This document shows positions 11,728 to 21,665 of a DNA stretch of 64,000 nucleotides, piece after piece (position 1 is the stretch's first letter; each line of letters starts with the position of its first letter). The DNA comes from Ganoderma boninense (taxonomy: Eukaryota > Basidiomycota > Agaricomycetes > Polyporales > Polyporaceae). The notes below the pieces were generated by a model. It was not told where the DNA came from. It searched no databases and saw only the letters and a program-made list of their open reading frames with translations. A program made the position numbers and the translations under genes. The stretch is from assembly GCA_002900995.3 (NCBI GenBank), contig CM035315.1, forward strand, positions 853,967 to 917,966, in the 5' to 3' direction.

Positions 11728-11770
11728 CCGTCGTAACTGCCGTCGAGAATCTCGACGGCAAATACGACGG
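11728..11770. repeat. 43-nt near-perfect palindrome
   Basis: Inner arms GCCGTCGAGA (11739-11748) and TCTCGACGGC (11750-11759) flank one base. After a 3-nt partly mismatched step the pairing resumes with CCGTCGTA (11728-11735) and TACGACGG (11763-11770). It is symmetric around 11749 and could extrude as a cruciform or fold in RNA. Confidence 0.85.
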
Positions 11771-11800
11771 GAAGGGCATCTCGACGAGATGCCCTTCCCG
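11768..11800. repeat. 33-nt perfect palindrome
   Basis: 16-nt arms, CGGGAAGGGCATCTCG (11768-11783) and its exact reverse complement (11785-11800), are separated by a single A. It overlaps the end of the previous palindrome by three bases. No family was recognised. Confidence 0.85.
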
Positions 11801-11920
11801 CATGCCGTCGATGCGAAATGATTTCAACTTGGCTACAAGGTCCGCAGCTAGTGAAGCCACTCTCCGCGCTCTGAGTCAGAGGTGCCACAAAGCAGTATAG
11901 TCGCATTCAACAGGAAAAAG

Positions 11921-11936
11921 CAGGCAGGCAGGCAGG
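11921..11936. repeat. (CAGG)4 microsatellite
   Basis: Four CAGG units. The same four units occur at 31452-31467 in copy B. Confidence 0.9.
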
Positions 11937-12008
11937 ATCAAGGTTGTGCTCACTGCGCGTTGAACAGGACTGATGATGGGTAAGGCCCGACAGCGTCGAT
12001 AGCGGATA

Positions 12009-12449
12009 TCAACAGAACTGCCAGTGGTCGGCATCCGAATGAAAACCCGCCGAGTCTAAAGCATCTGAAATGCGGACTCCAGGCTTCCCCCTCTCCTTCT
12101 TCGAGTTCAACTGCGATGTAAGCGCTATCTCCGAAGCGCGGAGACGCAGGTTCTCGCAATAGAGATTGGATATGTGCCCATTGAGGTCTTCGACTCTTGT
12201 GCTGAGGGTCGAGTTGGCCCTAATTGCTCGGCCACGGTCAGTATGATCATGTAACGTCCAATAACCACACGCACGCACCTTGCGAGGAGCTTATTGGCAA
12301 GAAGGGCCTTCTGCTTGACTGTGCATGCACGAGAATGAGCATCAGATCACGCGCATGCTCGGAGGAGACCTAGAAGGAATACACGTACACTTCTCGAACT
12401 CGAGACGGATGTCGTCCTCGCTTCGGTCGATGGGCAGGTGCTGGCTCAT
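12009..12449 (-). CDS. Shugoshin-type N-terminal coiled coil (exons following the HET frame, copy A)
   Basis: Three exons (12449-12389, 12318-12279, 12219-12009; GTACGT and GTGCGT donors) give a 103-residue product from the ATG at 12449. The start MSQHLPIDRSEDDIRLEFEK lies inside and in frame with the 3' end of the HET gene. Splicing continues it as FKQKALLANKLLARANSTLS and then TRVEDLNGHISNLYCENLRL plus RASEIALTSQL. This is the shugoshin N-terminal coiled-coil pattern, which in that family binds PP2A and protects centromeric cohesin. Normal shugoshins run to several hundred residues with a C-terminal basic SGO motif; here a stop follows about 30 residues after the coil, so it is truncated. 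It may be the tail of a HET chimera (1040 residues if spliced from the HET start at 15260), an overlapping small gene, or a relic. Confidence 0.6.
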
Positions 12450-15260
12450 CGCGGGCGACGGTGAGCGAATCCGGGATGACTGTAGCGGCGGTCGTCGAAG
12501 TGGAGGCGGTTCAGTGGCCGCATCTGCGCTGCCGGCAGTGTTCGCGCTGACGTCCGTATGCATGCTCTCCGGCCCACCCTCGGCAAGTACCTGCACATCG
12601 AGATAACCTAGTGTGCTCGAGATCCTGTGTAACGTGAAGACCAGCGTGAGGTGCTGGCCCGACGACAACTGAACGGTACACCTCTTCGCCTTGTAGTAAT
12701 CTCCGAGACGGAGCTGCTGTGGTGGAGCTGGCGGATCCATCCGCACAAGCCTGAGCCCGGAGCCTCCTGCTCCTGACGGCCTGAGGGACCCCTCCTCCGA
12801 GGTCGCGCCCCCAGGGATGCGGATGCGACAAGACTGCAGAGAAACAGTTATGAAGACCTCGGTGGACCACTCTGCCGTGTCGCGGTAGTCGAACTCAACC
12901 ACGACGGCATCATCTCCCTTCACCAGCCTATACCGATGCGCCCTCGCGTGCGTGCGCCCGCCGACGACGGCGTACCCAAGATCGCGCAGGATCGCCTGAC
13001 TCCACCTCGCGAGCCGGATCTCCGTCTGCTTCCAGATGGGGCGCGCGACGCGTGTCCTCGGCGCGTCCTCGAGCGGGACGTGGATCACGTCCGTCGTGAT
13101 GTATGCGCGGCACCGTTCCAGAATCTCCGGCGAGAGCGTGGTGACGCGGAACGCCGCCGCCGCATGGGAGCCGGAGCGCTCTAGTGGCCGCCCACCGGGG
13201 GACTTGACGATGGACCATGACCCCCCCGTCGCGAGGGCGAGACCCGTCCCCGTGTGGGCGTGCTTGACTGTGCAGACGACGGCCATGAGGTGCCCTGGGT
13301 GCGAAGAGGGCTCGCACGCGAGGAGGGCGAAGTAGATGTTTGAGCATTCGTGTGGGGGAGAAGCCAGTGCGTCGTGTGAGATGACGTTCACCACGGGGAT
13401 GAGCGGAATCCGTGTGCGCACGCCGTAGGGTGTGGTTATGTGCTTCCAAGGAGCCATTCGGGAGGCCAAGTCCGAGTCCGAGTTCGCACTGGTGGGGAAG
13501 CCGAGGCGCTCGACAAATTGCTCATGGGACAGCGCACGGGTGCTCCACACGTCCCTGAACCTCGCGGGGGAGTCCGCAAAGAGGGTGCTGGTCGCACCAA
13601 TGGCGGTGGAAGCGGAGAAGCGAATGCGACATGAGGTCATGATGCCAGTTGACATATTGTTGCTGTCGTGTTCGGGAGTGCGAGTCGCAACGCCGGCAAT
13701 CACAGCTGGGGGGAGACGGTGTGCATTACCCCAGTTGAAGAGACTCTGGTGCGGAATGCGCTTCAGGATCTCCTCCTGCAGCCGGGCGAATGCCCGCGGG
13801 CCCTCGCCGTACAGCGTCGGCATGCTGATGTCGAATATCCCAAGTAGCGAGTACGCCTGGTCCTCTATGCGCGTCGTCTGACGCTCCGCCGCCCACGACA
13901 TCCGTCTCGCGACGCTCACCTCGTCCAGCTGCATCCGGTGCAGCAAGACGGCGCGGTCGACCCCGGTGATGGCCTCGATAGGGCGTGCGAGGCTGGCTTT
14001 CGTGCCGAGGAAGCGCCAGTCGAGGGAGAGAAAGACGACAACGGATGGCGCGATGAGCTCTTGCAGCGTCCACCCGCGCTGAAACCATCTGCTGCGGTGC
14101 AACGGGGAATTCGTCCCGTGCAGGCCCAGGTCTTCGCCACGGTCAATACGTTCTCCGTCCGAGTCTCCCTTCCGGTCTCCCCCGCCTGCGGCGTGTGTAT
14201 CACTGGAGGGGACGTCGGCTAGAAATGCATAGCACACCGAGGCGTCGCGGTACCACCGGAACATCGAGTTGATTGCCTCCGACAGCTCTGCGCTGCTCGT
14301 TTTGTCGATGCAGCATGAGTCGATCCACAGGAGCTGGTGCCCGTTCGCGCGAGCTACCTTGCACGCGCGCCGTATCTTCTCTGAAAGGCGCACGTCGTCC
14401 CATAGCTTTGTGTGGGTGGTAGGAGACTCAATCGGAGTCGCTGACGTAGTTGGAAACATATCTAGTGTTTGCCCCAGATCGTCAGATGCAGATGAAGAGG
14501 ATTTGAAGTGTGACGACCGTCCAAGTGGAACAGTCCTAGACCAAGAGTATTCTGGACCCTCGGGTGGCGGGAATGGTGAACAGCGTGAATTTGGCGAAAG
14601 CGAAGGGGTCTGCTGGGTAGGACCGAGCCCTGAAGATCTCCAGGATGGGCTCCTAGATTCAGGGACAAGGCCAGTATGTGGGGCTGAACTATCTCCCTTG
14701 AGGTTCATTGCGGTAGCCGCTGCAGGAGGTAGCACACACGTCTCGAGTCCAGTTCGCGCAAAGACAGAGCTGGGTGCCGGAGGTTCTGGTGACGCCCGAG
14801 GGTCCGTGACGACAGCATGCCTGGATGTTAAGTGATCCGGAGTCGGTCTTTGTGGTAGACGCAAAACTTTTGCGAGCAGCCGTCGAACGGGTCGCCATGC
14901 AGCCTTGCACTGGTGTACGAAGTGTAGAGCCTTCCCATTCGTTGCAGGAGCATGCAACGTCTCAGTTGCACCTTCCAACGTGGACAGAAGAACATCAGAA
15001 TCTGCATGTCCACCAGCCCAGGGGGGACTTGAAGAAGAGTGTGAGGAGGGGGGAGGAAGAGAGACTGAAGAGCCATGGGGAAGGTGTGTGTTTCGTAGTG
15101 CGCCGTCGATCTCAGCCAAATACGATTGTTGGATAGTCCTTAGCTCCTGGTATGTCTGCTCTCCTTTCGGGTCCCATGTATGCGATAAGATGGCATACTC
15201 GATCGTCCCGGGTTCGTTGACGTCAACAAACTGACCCGTGGAGGTATCGAGTAATCTCAT
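12342..15260 (-). CDS. HET-domain (heterokaryon incompatibility) protein, copy A
   Basis: HET proteins trigger cell death or growth arrest when unlike fungal individuals fuse. The unspliced frame is 972 residues from MRLLDTSTGQFVDV. HET motifs in order are: EYAILSHTWDPKGEQTYQEL (about 21-40); SEKIRRACKVARANGHQLLW, then IDSCCIDKTSSAELSEAINS and MFRWYRDASVCYAFLADV (about 290-350); and SRWFQRGWTLQELIAPSVVV (about 390). Unusually, about 240 Ser/Pro-rich residues split the first motif from the second, usually close together. After the domain come the family's AYSLLGIFDISMPTLYGEGP and about 400 residues of unknown fold. The last 35 codons include the first exon of the shugoshin-like coil, so the mRNA may splice at 12388 instead of ending at 12342. 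Confidence 0.85.
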   Translation of the reverse strand: MRLLDTSTGQFVDVNEPGTIEYAILSHTWDPKGEQTYQELRTIQQSYLAEIDGALRNTHLPHGSSVSLPPPSSHSSSSPPWAGGHADSDVLLSTLEGATETLHAPATNGKALHFVHQCKAAWRPVRRLLAKVLRLPQRPTPDHLTSRHAVVTDPRASPEPPAPSSVFARTGLETCVLPPAAATAMNLKGDSSAPHTGLVPESRSPSWRSSGLGPTQQTPSLSPNSRCSPFPPPEGPEYSWSRTVPLGRSSHFKSSSSASDDLGQTLDMFPTTSATPIESPTTHTKLWDDVRLSEKIRRACKVARANGHQLLWIDSCCIDKTSSAELSEAINSMFRWYRDASVCYAFLADVPSSDTHAAGGGDRKGDSDGERIDRGEDLGLHGTNSPLHRSRWFQRGWTLQELIAPSVVVFLSLDWRFLGTKASLARPIEAITGVDRAVLLHRMQLDEVSVARRMSWAAERQTTRIEDQAYSLLGIFDISMPTLYGEGPRAFARLQEEILKRIPHQSLFNWGNAHRLPPAVIAGVATRTPEHDSNNMSTGIMTSCRIRFSASTAIGATSTLFADSPARFRDVWSTRALSHEQFVERLGFPTSANSDSDLASRMAPWKHITTPYGVRTRIPLIPVVNVISHDALASPPHECSNIYFALLACEPSSHPGHLMAVVCTVKHAHTGTGLALATGGSWSIVKSPGGRPLERSGSHAAAAFRVTTLSPEILERCRAYITTDVIHVPLEDAPRTRVARPIWKQTEIRLARWSQAILRDLGYAVVGGRTHARAHRYRLVKGDDAVVVEFDYRDTAEWSTEVFITVSLQSCRIRIPGGATSEEGSLRPSGAGGSGLRLVRMDPPAPPQQLRLGDYYKAKRCTVQLSSGQHLTLVFTLHRISSTLGYLDVQVLAEGGPESMHTDVSANTAGSADAATEPPPLRRPPLQSSRIRSPSPAMSQHLPIDRSEDDIRLEFEKCTCIPSRSPPSMRVI

Positions 15261-15506
15261 CGCCAGTGCGGAGCCTGGTAGTCAACATGATACGTCGACA
15301 GCATCGTTGTGAGTGATCATACGCAGCTGAAAAGATGAGGTACTTACTATGGTGTACGTCCTAAGCCATCCAGTGAAAAGAGGTTGGACAAGTAGAGGAC
15401 TGGAGCTGGAAAGGCGAGTGGTGAATTCGCCACGTATTGCTGCCGATAAATACGACGGCGCGGCGCTCGGAGGCCGCGAGGAATGTTGAATGACATGGAT
15501 GTACTG
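15261..15506. promoter_or_regulatory. Upstream region of the HET gene
   Basis: A non-coding stretch between the HET start and the transposon insertion, shared with copy B. It presumably carries the HET promoter; no clear TATA box was found. Confidence 0.35.
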
Positions 15507-16803
15507 CATCAGGAAAAAACAACTTCACTCGGTAGCGCTATCGGGCCTAGAGAGTAGCGATAGACGGAGAGTAAGGTCCCCTTTTAGCTAGGAGTCGATA
15601 GCCCCACCTAGCGGCTATCGAGCGCTCGATAGACCTCCGCGAGACGTAGCGAGACGTGATAGTACAGACAGATATTCCCTTGCATCGATCGAATTTTGGA
15701 CAGGGACACAAGAACATACACAAAAGCACATATATTGTTGAACCGGACTATTTGACATACAAAATGGTACTACATCTAACTATATACATGACGCGAGCTC
15801 TTACACGAGATCACAATACATGCATTCCAATTCCAGCGCGCACCTCTCCAGTGTCAACAGTACCGCGCAACTTCGCACAGAAAAGTACCAAGAGACCCAC
15901 CTTAGTACCTGAATAAGTCTAACCAGTCTAACAATCGAACCCGCCAGCCTTTAAACAGAAAATAACGCACATTAAGAGCACAGTCGTGCTGGCGCTGACA
16001 TGCGCACTGTATTCACAATCATAGAACTCAAAGCACTTACTGAGCGTAATCAAGACCGAGAAGTCAACAACAAGGATACCGGAGAGCAGGGGATCCGCCA
16101 AGGCCTCACAGAATGCGGCTGAGATAGGTGTCCGATGAGCCGGTGAGTCGGCAGCTGGACATGGGGCCAGCATCCCGACATACCAAAAGGAAGGCAAAGA
16201 TTCGAGGGAGATGGACGATGGAAGTAATAAAAGGAGAGCTTACCGTTTGACCAGCCAGAGAACGCCACACATGGGCCAAGGATGGACTACTCGTAGCTCC
16301 GAGGGTCCCGAGGCCTCCGAGAGAGAACACATACACCAGGAGATCCTTGAAGAGCAAATCTGAGACGAGCCACGGGAGCTAGACAATGTTGCGCGCAGAG
16401 AAGGTCGCAGGAAGATACGAGGGAGGGAAGCAAGATGAGAAGGGGAGAAGGAGAGGTCGGCGCCGATGTTGTGCTGGCAAATTGATGGGACCACGTGCCA
16501 GGTTTAGGGCCGGCAGATAAGGACTTGACCATGTTCGAGAGCAATCCTGGGTCTACTGGAGAAGGTGGAAATGGGGGTTTTGGATGGAGAAATGGTTGGT
16601 GAATGGATGGTGCCCGCTCGTCGTCCTCAGGACGCGGTTGAGGATGACGTAAGGAGTGATTTGGCTCTCTTTCCATTTCCGGTCTTCCTCGGGCGGCTCG
16701 CTGGCACTATCGAGTGCTCGCGCGACTATGCAGGCACTCGCGAGCACTCGGAGGGCTCGAGAGCATCTGCGGAAACTCGCTAGAAAAAGTGTTTTTCCTG
16801 ATG
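15507..16803. mobile_element. Non-autonomous DNA transposon, 1297 bp, present only in copy A
   Basis: Copy B has the empty site at about 35031. The insert begins CATCAGGAAAAA and ends TTTTTCCTGATG, perfect 12-bp terminal inverted repeats. It is flanked by TG on both sides (15505-15506 and 16804-16805), present once in the empty site, so the target duplication appears to be only 2 bp. Both ends carry scattered CGATAG/CTATCG and ACTCG/CGAGT subterminal motifs, a common transposase-binding layout. No transposase frame is visible inside, so it would depend on an autonomous relative. The superfamily is not assigned: Tc1/mariner also gives 2 bp, but TA. Confidence 0.85.
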
Positions 16804-17292
16804 TGGTCGGTAGACAGCCATGGGAAATCGTTAGCAATGGCAATGTCAACGATTTCTCACCCGTGGATGGTCCTCTGACTGTGGCCAAGCTAGAGTAGGG
16901 GCGGCCGCGTCAGTCGGTTGAGTCGGTTGAGACAAAGCTGGATAATCCTCGATAACTTACAAAAGTTAGCTTCCGACTCGTTTTCTCCGTATGCCACAAT
17001 ATCTGCCAAACAAGACCAAACACGGGATGACCAGCGTCTCAGCGCTAGATTTCATTCGAACAGCCTTGACCAACAACACTTGGCGGCTCCGAGTACTAGA
17101 CATGGCTCTGACAACGAAGAGTCCTGGCCGAAGGGGGCTCGCAGCCCGTTTCGGATGGATACCGTGACACCCGATCCCCTGAGTAATTTGTTCACAATGC
17201 GCTTGAACACATAATATAGGGAAACCATTGACTAGTAATATACCAATACAAGGGGGTTCAGTTTCAGACATTAACCAACCAGATGAGGACGT
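16804..17292. other. Intergenic region, copy A
   Basis: Non-coding DNA between the transposon and the stop of the first SDR gene. It is conserved in copy B (35032-35565) apart from a small hairpin-bearing indel. Confidence 0.4.
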
Positions 17293-18622
17293 CTAGTATG
17301 ACGATGGGTGCTTGAGTAGGCTCTGAGAGACCAGGTATGTCAGCCGCTCTGTTTCGAAAACGATGCACAAGGAACATCCACTCACCCCACCATCAATCAG
17401 TACCGTCTCCCCGTCAACAAACCAATTCGCCACCAGGAACAGCACCAGCGCGCCCATATCCCTGTTCGTCCCCGCACGCTGCTGCCCTTTCTCGACGGGC
17501 CCCGATACGGGCACTTCAATGCCGAACGTCGTCCCTGGGGGCAAGTGCGACTGCCCGAGGGTGTTCATCGTGCCTGGGGAGCTCATCTCACTCACGAAGA
17601 GCCCGGGCGCGATGCCGTTCACGCGCACGCCGAGCGGAAGGAGCTCGTGCGCAAGGGATGCTGTCGCATGCCCTACCGCGGACTTGGAGTACATGTACGG
17701 GAAGCTGTTCCCCGAGGTTGCGGGATCCTGGAGTGCGAGCGCGAACAGTATGCTAGCGATTAGCCGATATCTACCATGAATCTCAGCTGGAGAGGTCTGA
17801 CCTTGGTCCAGCCGTTCATGGACGACGTCATGACAACCTGAGGCGCAAAGCGCGCCCCGCCCGGACTGTTTTTCCACTTTTCGAGGAGAGGCAGGAAGGC
17901 GAAGGTCAGCCAGTAGGGCCCAACCGCGTTCGTGGCCAGAGCCTGATCGAAGTCCTCTTCCGCGACCTCGTGGAAATATGCCTTCACGAATGCCTCTGCC
18001 TTGGGCTCAGTCGGCGTTTTGAACGGGGCTGTGGAGATACTGGAGAGAGACACATAAGCCATCATCCGTTCAAGCATATGGTGATATGCTAGGACGCCAA
18101 CACTGACCCTGCGTTGTTGAAGAGCACGGTTACGTGCTGCTCGCGTTTTCCAACTTCGGCGGCGAGACGGAGGGCCTCTGACTATTGGCACGCCGCGTTG
18201 TAGGACTCCGTGATCCAGCGCGTTTGCAACAGTGTCTACAAACGCACCTTGCTTCTAACATCGCCCTGTATACCGTATATCTGGCCTGGTTTGTTTTCCT
18301 TCTCAGCGGCGTCATTGTACACCTTTGCGATTCTGAGTCCACCTCAGGTGAGCAACCTGACTGTTGTAAGGCAGTGTAACGCACGTACTTATCAAGGTCC
18401 TCCTGTTTAGGACCAATGATGTAGACGGAGGCCCCATTGGCGATCAGCGTCGTAGTGATCATGAGACCGATGCCCTACATGAAGCGTGAGTATCTCGTTG
18501 GGATTTGGTGGCGATGCCCGCAGGAGGAGACATACCGAGCCTCCTCCAGTGACAACTGCGATGACTCCGGTGAGATCAAACAGGCTGCCAGAGGTAAGCT
18601 CTTTGAGAACGGAGTCGGCCAT
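17293..18622 (-). CDS. Classical short-chain dehydrogenase/reductase 1, copy A
   Basis: A multi-exon gene starting MADSVLKELTSGSLFDLTGV at 18622 and ending at the TAG at 17293-17295. SDR features: the nucleotide-binding glycine motif AVVTGGGS continuing after an intron, then LIANGASVYIIGPKQEDLDK; the NNAG motif at the end of a short exon (about 18110); the catalytic serine in VVMTSSMNGWTK; and the YxxxK pair in FPYMYSKSAVGHATASLAHE. The C-terminal part, VRVNGIAPGLFVSEMSSPGT and VLFLVANWFVDGETVLIDGG, is typical of rhlG/FabG-like NAD(P)-dependent oxidoreductases of about 300 residues. A last short exon adds SLLKHPSSY. The substrate is unknown. It sits head to tail with a close paralogue (19359-20702). 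Confidence 0.85.
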
Positions 18623-18690
18623 GATGATGCCTGAGGACACTGAGCTGAGTGGGCAGCCACTGCACGTCCGTGGACGAAGCCCGCTAGGAT

Positions 18691-18701
18691 AGTACTTATA
18701 G
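18691..18701 (-). promoter_or_regulatory. TATA-like element of SDR 1 (copy A)
   Basis: On the minus strand this reads GCTATAAGTACT, about 70 nt upstream of the ATG at 18622. The same element stands about 62 nt before the paralogue's ATG (20764-20775) and in both copy-B genes, so it is a conserved core promoter. Confidence 0.6.
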
Positions 18702-19358
18702 CCTCAAGAAGGGGCTGGTCACAAGTCGCTGAAGCGTGGACGACATTGTCATCTCTTTCGCACGAGAGAACTCTGCGCCGCAAGAAAACCTTGGGAAGCC
18801 CGGTCGGGTGGCCCAGGAGGGCGTTTCTCCCCACGATGCAACGCTGCGGAAAGCAGGGTGACAAAGCTTGGAGGGTTCAGAGTCATCTGGTATCGCCGGA
18901 AGCACTATAATACGAAGAGTTACTGCCGTGAATCCCGTGATAGAGCCCGATCGGCGAACCCTTCGGCGATGATGGTCAATTATGTGCAGGGAACATATTG
19001 CGAACGGAACCGAAATCCATTGATTAATTCTGGACCAGGCAGGCCTGGAGTCGGGGTAGTCGCCGTAGCTGACCATATCTTGATGTAGACGACCTATACC
19101 AACAAGTCAGAGATGGCGCCGGAAGAAGACCATAGGTACCGTCAACAACTCGGAACTGGAGGAGTCACAGAGCATTCCACTCAATGTAGTGAATGACGAA
19201 GCGTGCCAACGCCAACTGAGTTAGTAGACATATAGTTTGCGACCCGATCGCGCTGTAGGTCTGAAGGATAGGATCCAGAGCCTCGTGAGCACAAATACAC
19301 CAGGGAAGCGCTACTCATACAAAGGCCTCCAACCGACCATCGCGCCACCAAAGGACGT
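18702..19358. other. Intergenic region between SDR genes 1 and 2, copy A
   Basis: This contains the SDR 1 promoter and the SDR 2 3' UTR. No gene is supported. Confidence 0.4.
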
Positions 19359-20702
19359 TCAGTACGACGACGGGTGCTTGAGCAAAGTCTGTAAAATAAG
19401 AATAACATGTCAGCACCTTCGTCATGCGGGAGTCGCGACCGGCATTGGTGTGGCACCAAGCGGCAGTGAGCACTTACCCCACCATCGATCAGCACCGTCT
19501 CCCCGTCGACGAACCAATTCGCCACCAGGAACAGCACCAGCGCGCCCATGTCCCTGTTCGTCCCCGCGCGCAATTGCCCCTCCTCCACGGGCCGCGATAC
19601 TGGTACCTCGAAGCCGAACGTGCGTCCCGCGGGGAGGTGCGACTGTCCGAGCTCGTTCATCGTGCCCGGGGAACTCATCTCGGTCGCGAAGAGCCCGGGC
19701 GCGATGCCGTTCACGCGCACGCCGAGCGGAAGCAGCGCATGCGCGAGCGACGCGGTCGCATGGCCCATCGCAGACTTGGAGTACATGTAGGGGAAGGTAT
19801 GTCCACATGTCGCAGAATCCTAGGGTGCAAGCGGGGAGTCGGGGCATGAGCAGGACGGCCACAAACCACAGACAAACGTCGATCTAGATAGCGAGAGAAG
19901 ACTGACCTTGGTCCAGCCGTTCATGGACGATATCATCACGACCTGAGGAGCAAAGCGCGCGCCACCCGGGGTGGTCTTCCACTTCTCGAGGAAAGGAAGG
20001 AAGGCAAAGGTAAGCCAGTACGGGCCGACTGCGTTGGTGGTCAGAGCGTCGTCGAACTCATCTTCGTCGATTGTGTCGAAGTATGCCTTCACGAACGCCT
20101 CTGCTTTCGCCTCAGTGGGAGGTTTAGAGGGGGTCGTGGTGATACTAGAGGATCATCAGCAATACGCTCTGACGCACATATATGAAGCGGACACCGACCC
20201 CGCGTTGTTGAAGAGGACAGTCACATAATTCTCGTATTTTCCGACCTCAGCAGCCAGGCGCAGCGCCTCTGACTGTTGGCACCAGGTTATTGAAGGCGAG
20301 CCAGTGACCATTCGATACCTGTACAGACCTTCCGCCTGACGTCACCTTGGATGCCGTGGATCCGTCCAGGCTTTCTCTGCTTCTCAGCCGCATCGTTGTA
20401 TACCTGTGCGATCCTGGATAAGCTCGAAATGAGTGCTTGAGCCATGTCAGAGACGTGGCATGGATCATACTTGTCAAGGTCTGCCTGCTTAGGTCCGATG
20501 ATGTACACAGTCGCCCCGTTCGCGAGAAGGGTGGTAGCAATCATGAGCCCTATCCCCTGTAGGAAGCGTGAATTTCGCCAATGACCGAGTTCGGCAGACG
20601 TCCGAAAACACCCACCGTGCCTCCGCCCGTCACCACCGCGACGACGCCTGTGAGGTCGAATAAACTACTAGAGGAGAGTTCTTTGAGGACAGAGTCAGCC
20701 AT
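19359..20702 (-). CDS. Classical short-chain dehydrogenase/reductase 2, copy A
   Basis: A paralogue of SDR 1 in the same orientation, starting MADSVLKELSSSSLFDLTGV at 20702 and ending at the TGA at 19359-19361. Visible motifs are VVAVVTGGGT, then LLANGATVYIIGPKQADLDK; VVMISSMNGWTKV with the catalytic serine; YMYSKSAMGHATASLAHALL with the YxxxK pair; and LVLFLVANWFVDGETVLIDG near the C-terminus. The last exon encodes TLLKHPSSY, almost the same tail as SDR 1. Exon borders are in the same places, so the pair arose by tandem gene duplication. Both catalytic residues are retained and the frames are intact. The substrate is unknown. Confidence 0.85.
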
Positions 20703-21665
20703 GGCGAGTACTTGAGACGAGAAATGGATTGAAAGTGCTGCCGTCCCGTGGACAAAACTCGCTGTACTTATAGCGTGCCGGTCGCAAGTTACCGAAGGGA
20801 GGATGACATCATCTCTCCATTCGCATGAAGCCAGAACCAGCCTGGACACCCCGGGGGAAAACGGTTTCGAGAGAGCTGCATAATGACAGAACTTAGGGGA
20901 GCGTGGTGGCCGTTAAAAATGGTAGCTCTAAGAGGGCGAGATGCACACTGGGCCAAGGTGCGCAGGCTCACGCGCGCGGCAGGCTACAAGGCAAGCGCAG
21001 AGTCAGTCACACGTCCTGACTCAAGAGAGAGACGACGACGTGCGAGTCGCAATGGCCCACTGCGAAACAGCCCGATCGCAGAACTTAGAATAACGACGGC
21101 GGTCGGACCATATATCGCGATCGCAGAAGGTATAGCCGAAAGTCGGGTTCCGGGAAAGGAGAGGCGCCTACAACAAGGCCACCTGCACCATCAATAAAAC
21201 CAGAATAAAGCCGAGCACAGCATACGTAACCACTCACCGATCGACAACGAGCGATGATATTAGCCAGAGACGTGCCAAAACACGCTCTATTACTTGACTT
21301 TTGGCTAAGGTGAATCGGTGCAGAGCTTTCTCGTTACGCCGACTTGCCCACAATACCCACAGTTTGGAAAGTCTGTCTGTGGGGTCGACGACTTGTTACA
21401 GGGGTATCTTGCACACTGGCATGGGCTACAACCTGAAGAATTAAGTCACAGGATATACACCGTTCGGATTGGATTACGACTCTGCAAGTCGGCGTCCGCC
21501 GATATTCGTGGAAGCTGCAGTACAGTAATACCTAATACCTTACACCGCAAGACCTGTCACTGCGCAACCCGAAGCAGTCAGCATCTCAACTGTACAGCAA
21601 AACTCGCGCGCTTCACTAGAACAAATCCACCCACATTACTCGTACACTCGCCCCGATCCAGGGGA
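20703..21665. other. Intergenic region, copy A
   Basis: The SDR 2 promoter (TATA-like element at 20764-20775, minus strand) and the 3' side of the membrane-protein gene. No other coding signal is supported; copy B (39009-39970) is colinear with small indels. Confidence 0.4.

Noticed and set aside
11921..11936. CAGG repeat as a CRISPR-like or regulatory array
   Set aside because: Four perfect 4-nt units with no spacers are a plain microsatellite.
15507..16803. Transposase gene inside the copy A insertion
   Set aside because: Internal frames are short, overlap on both strands and show no DDE or zinc-finger motif.
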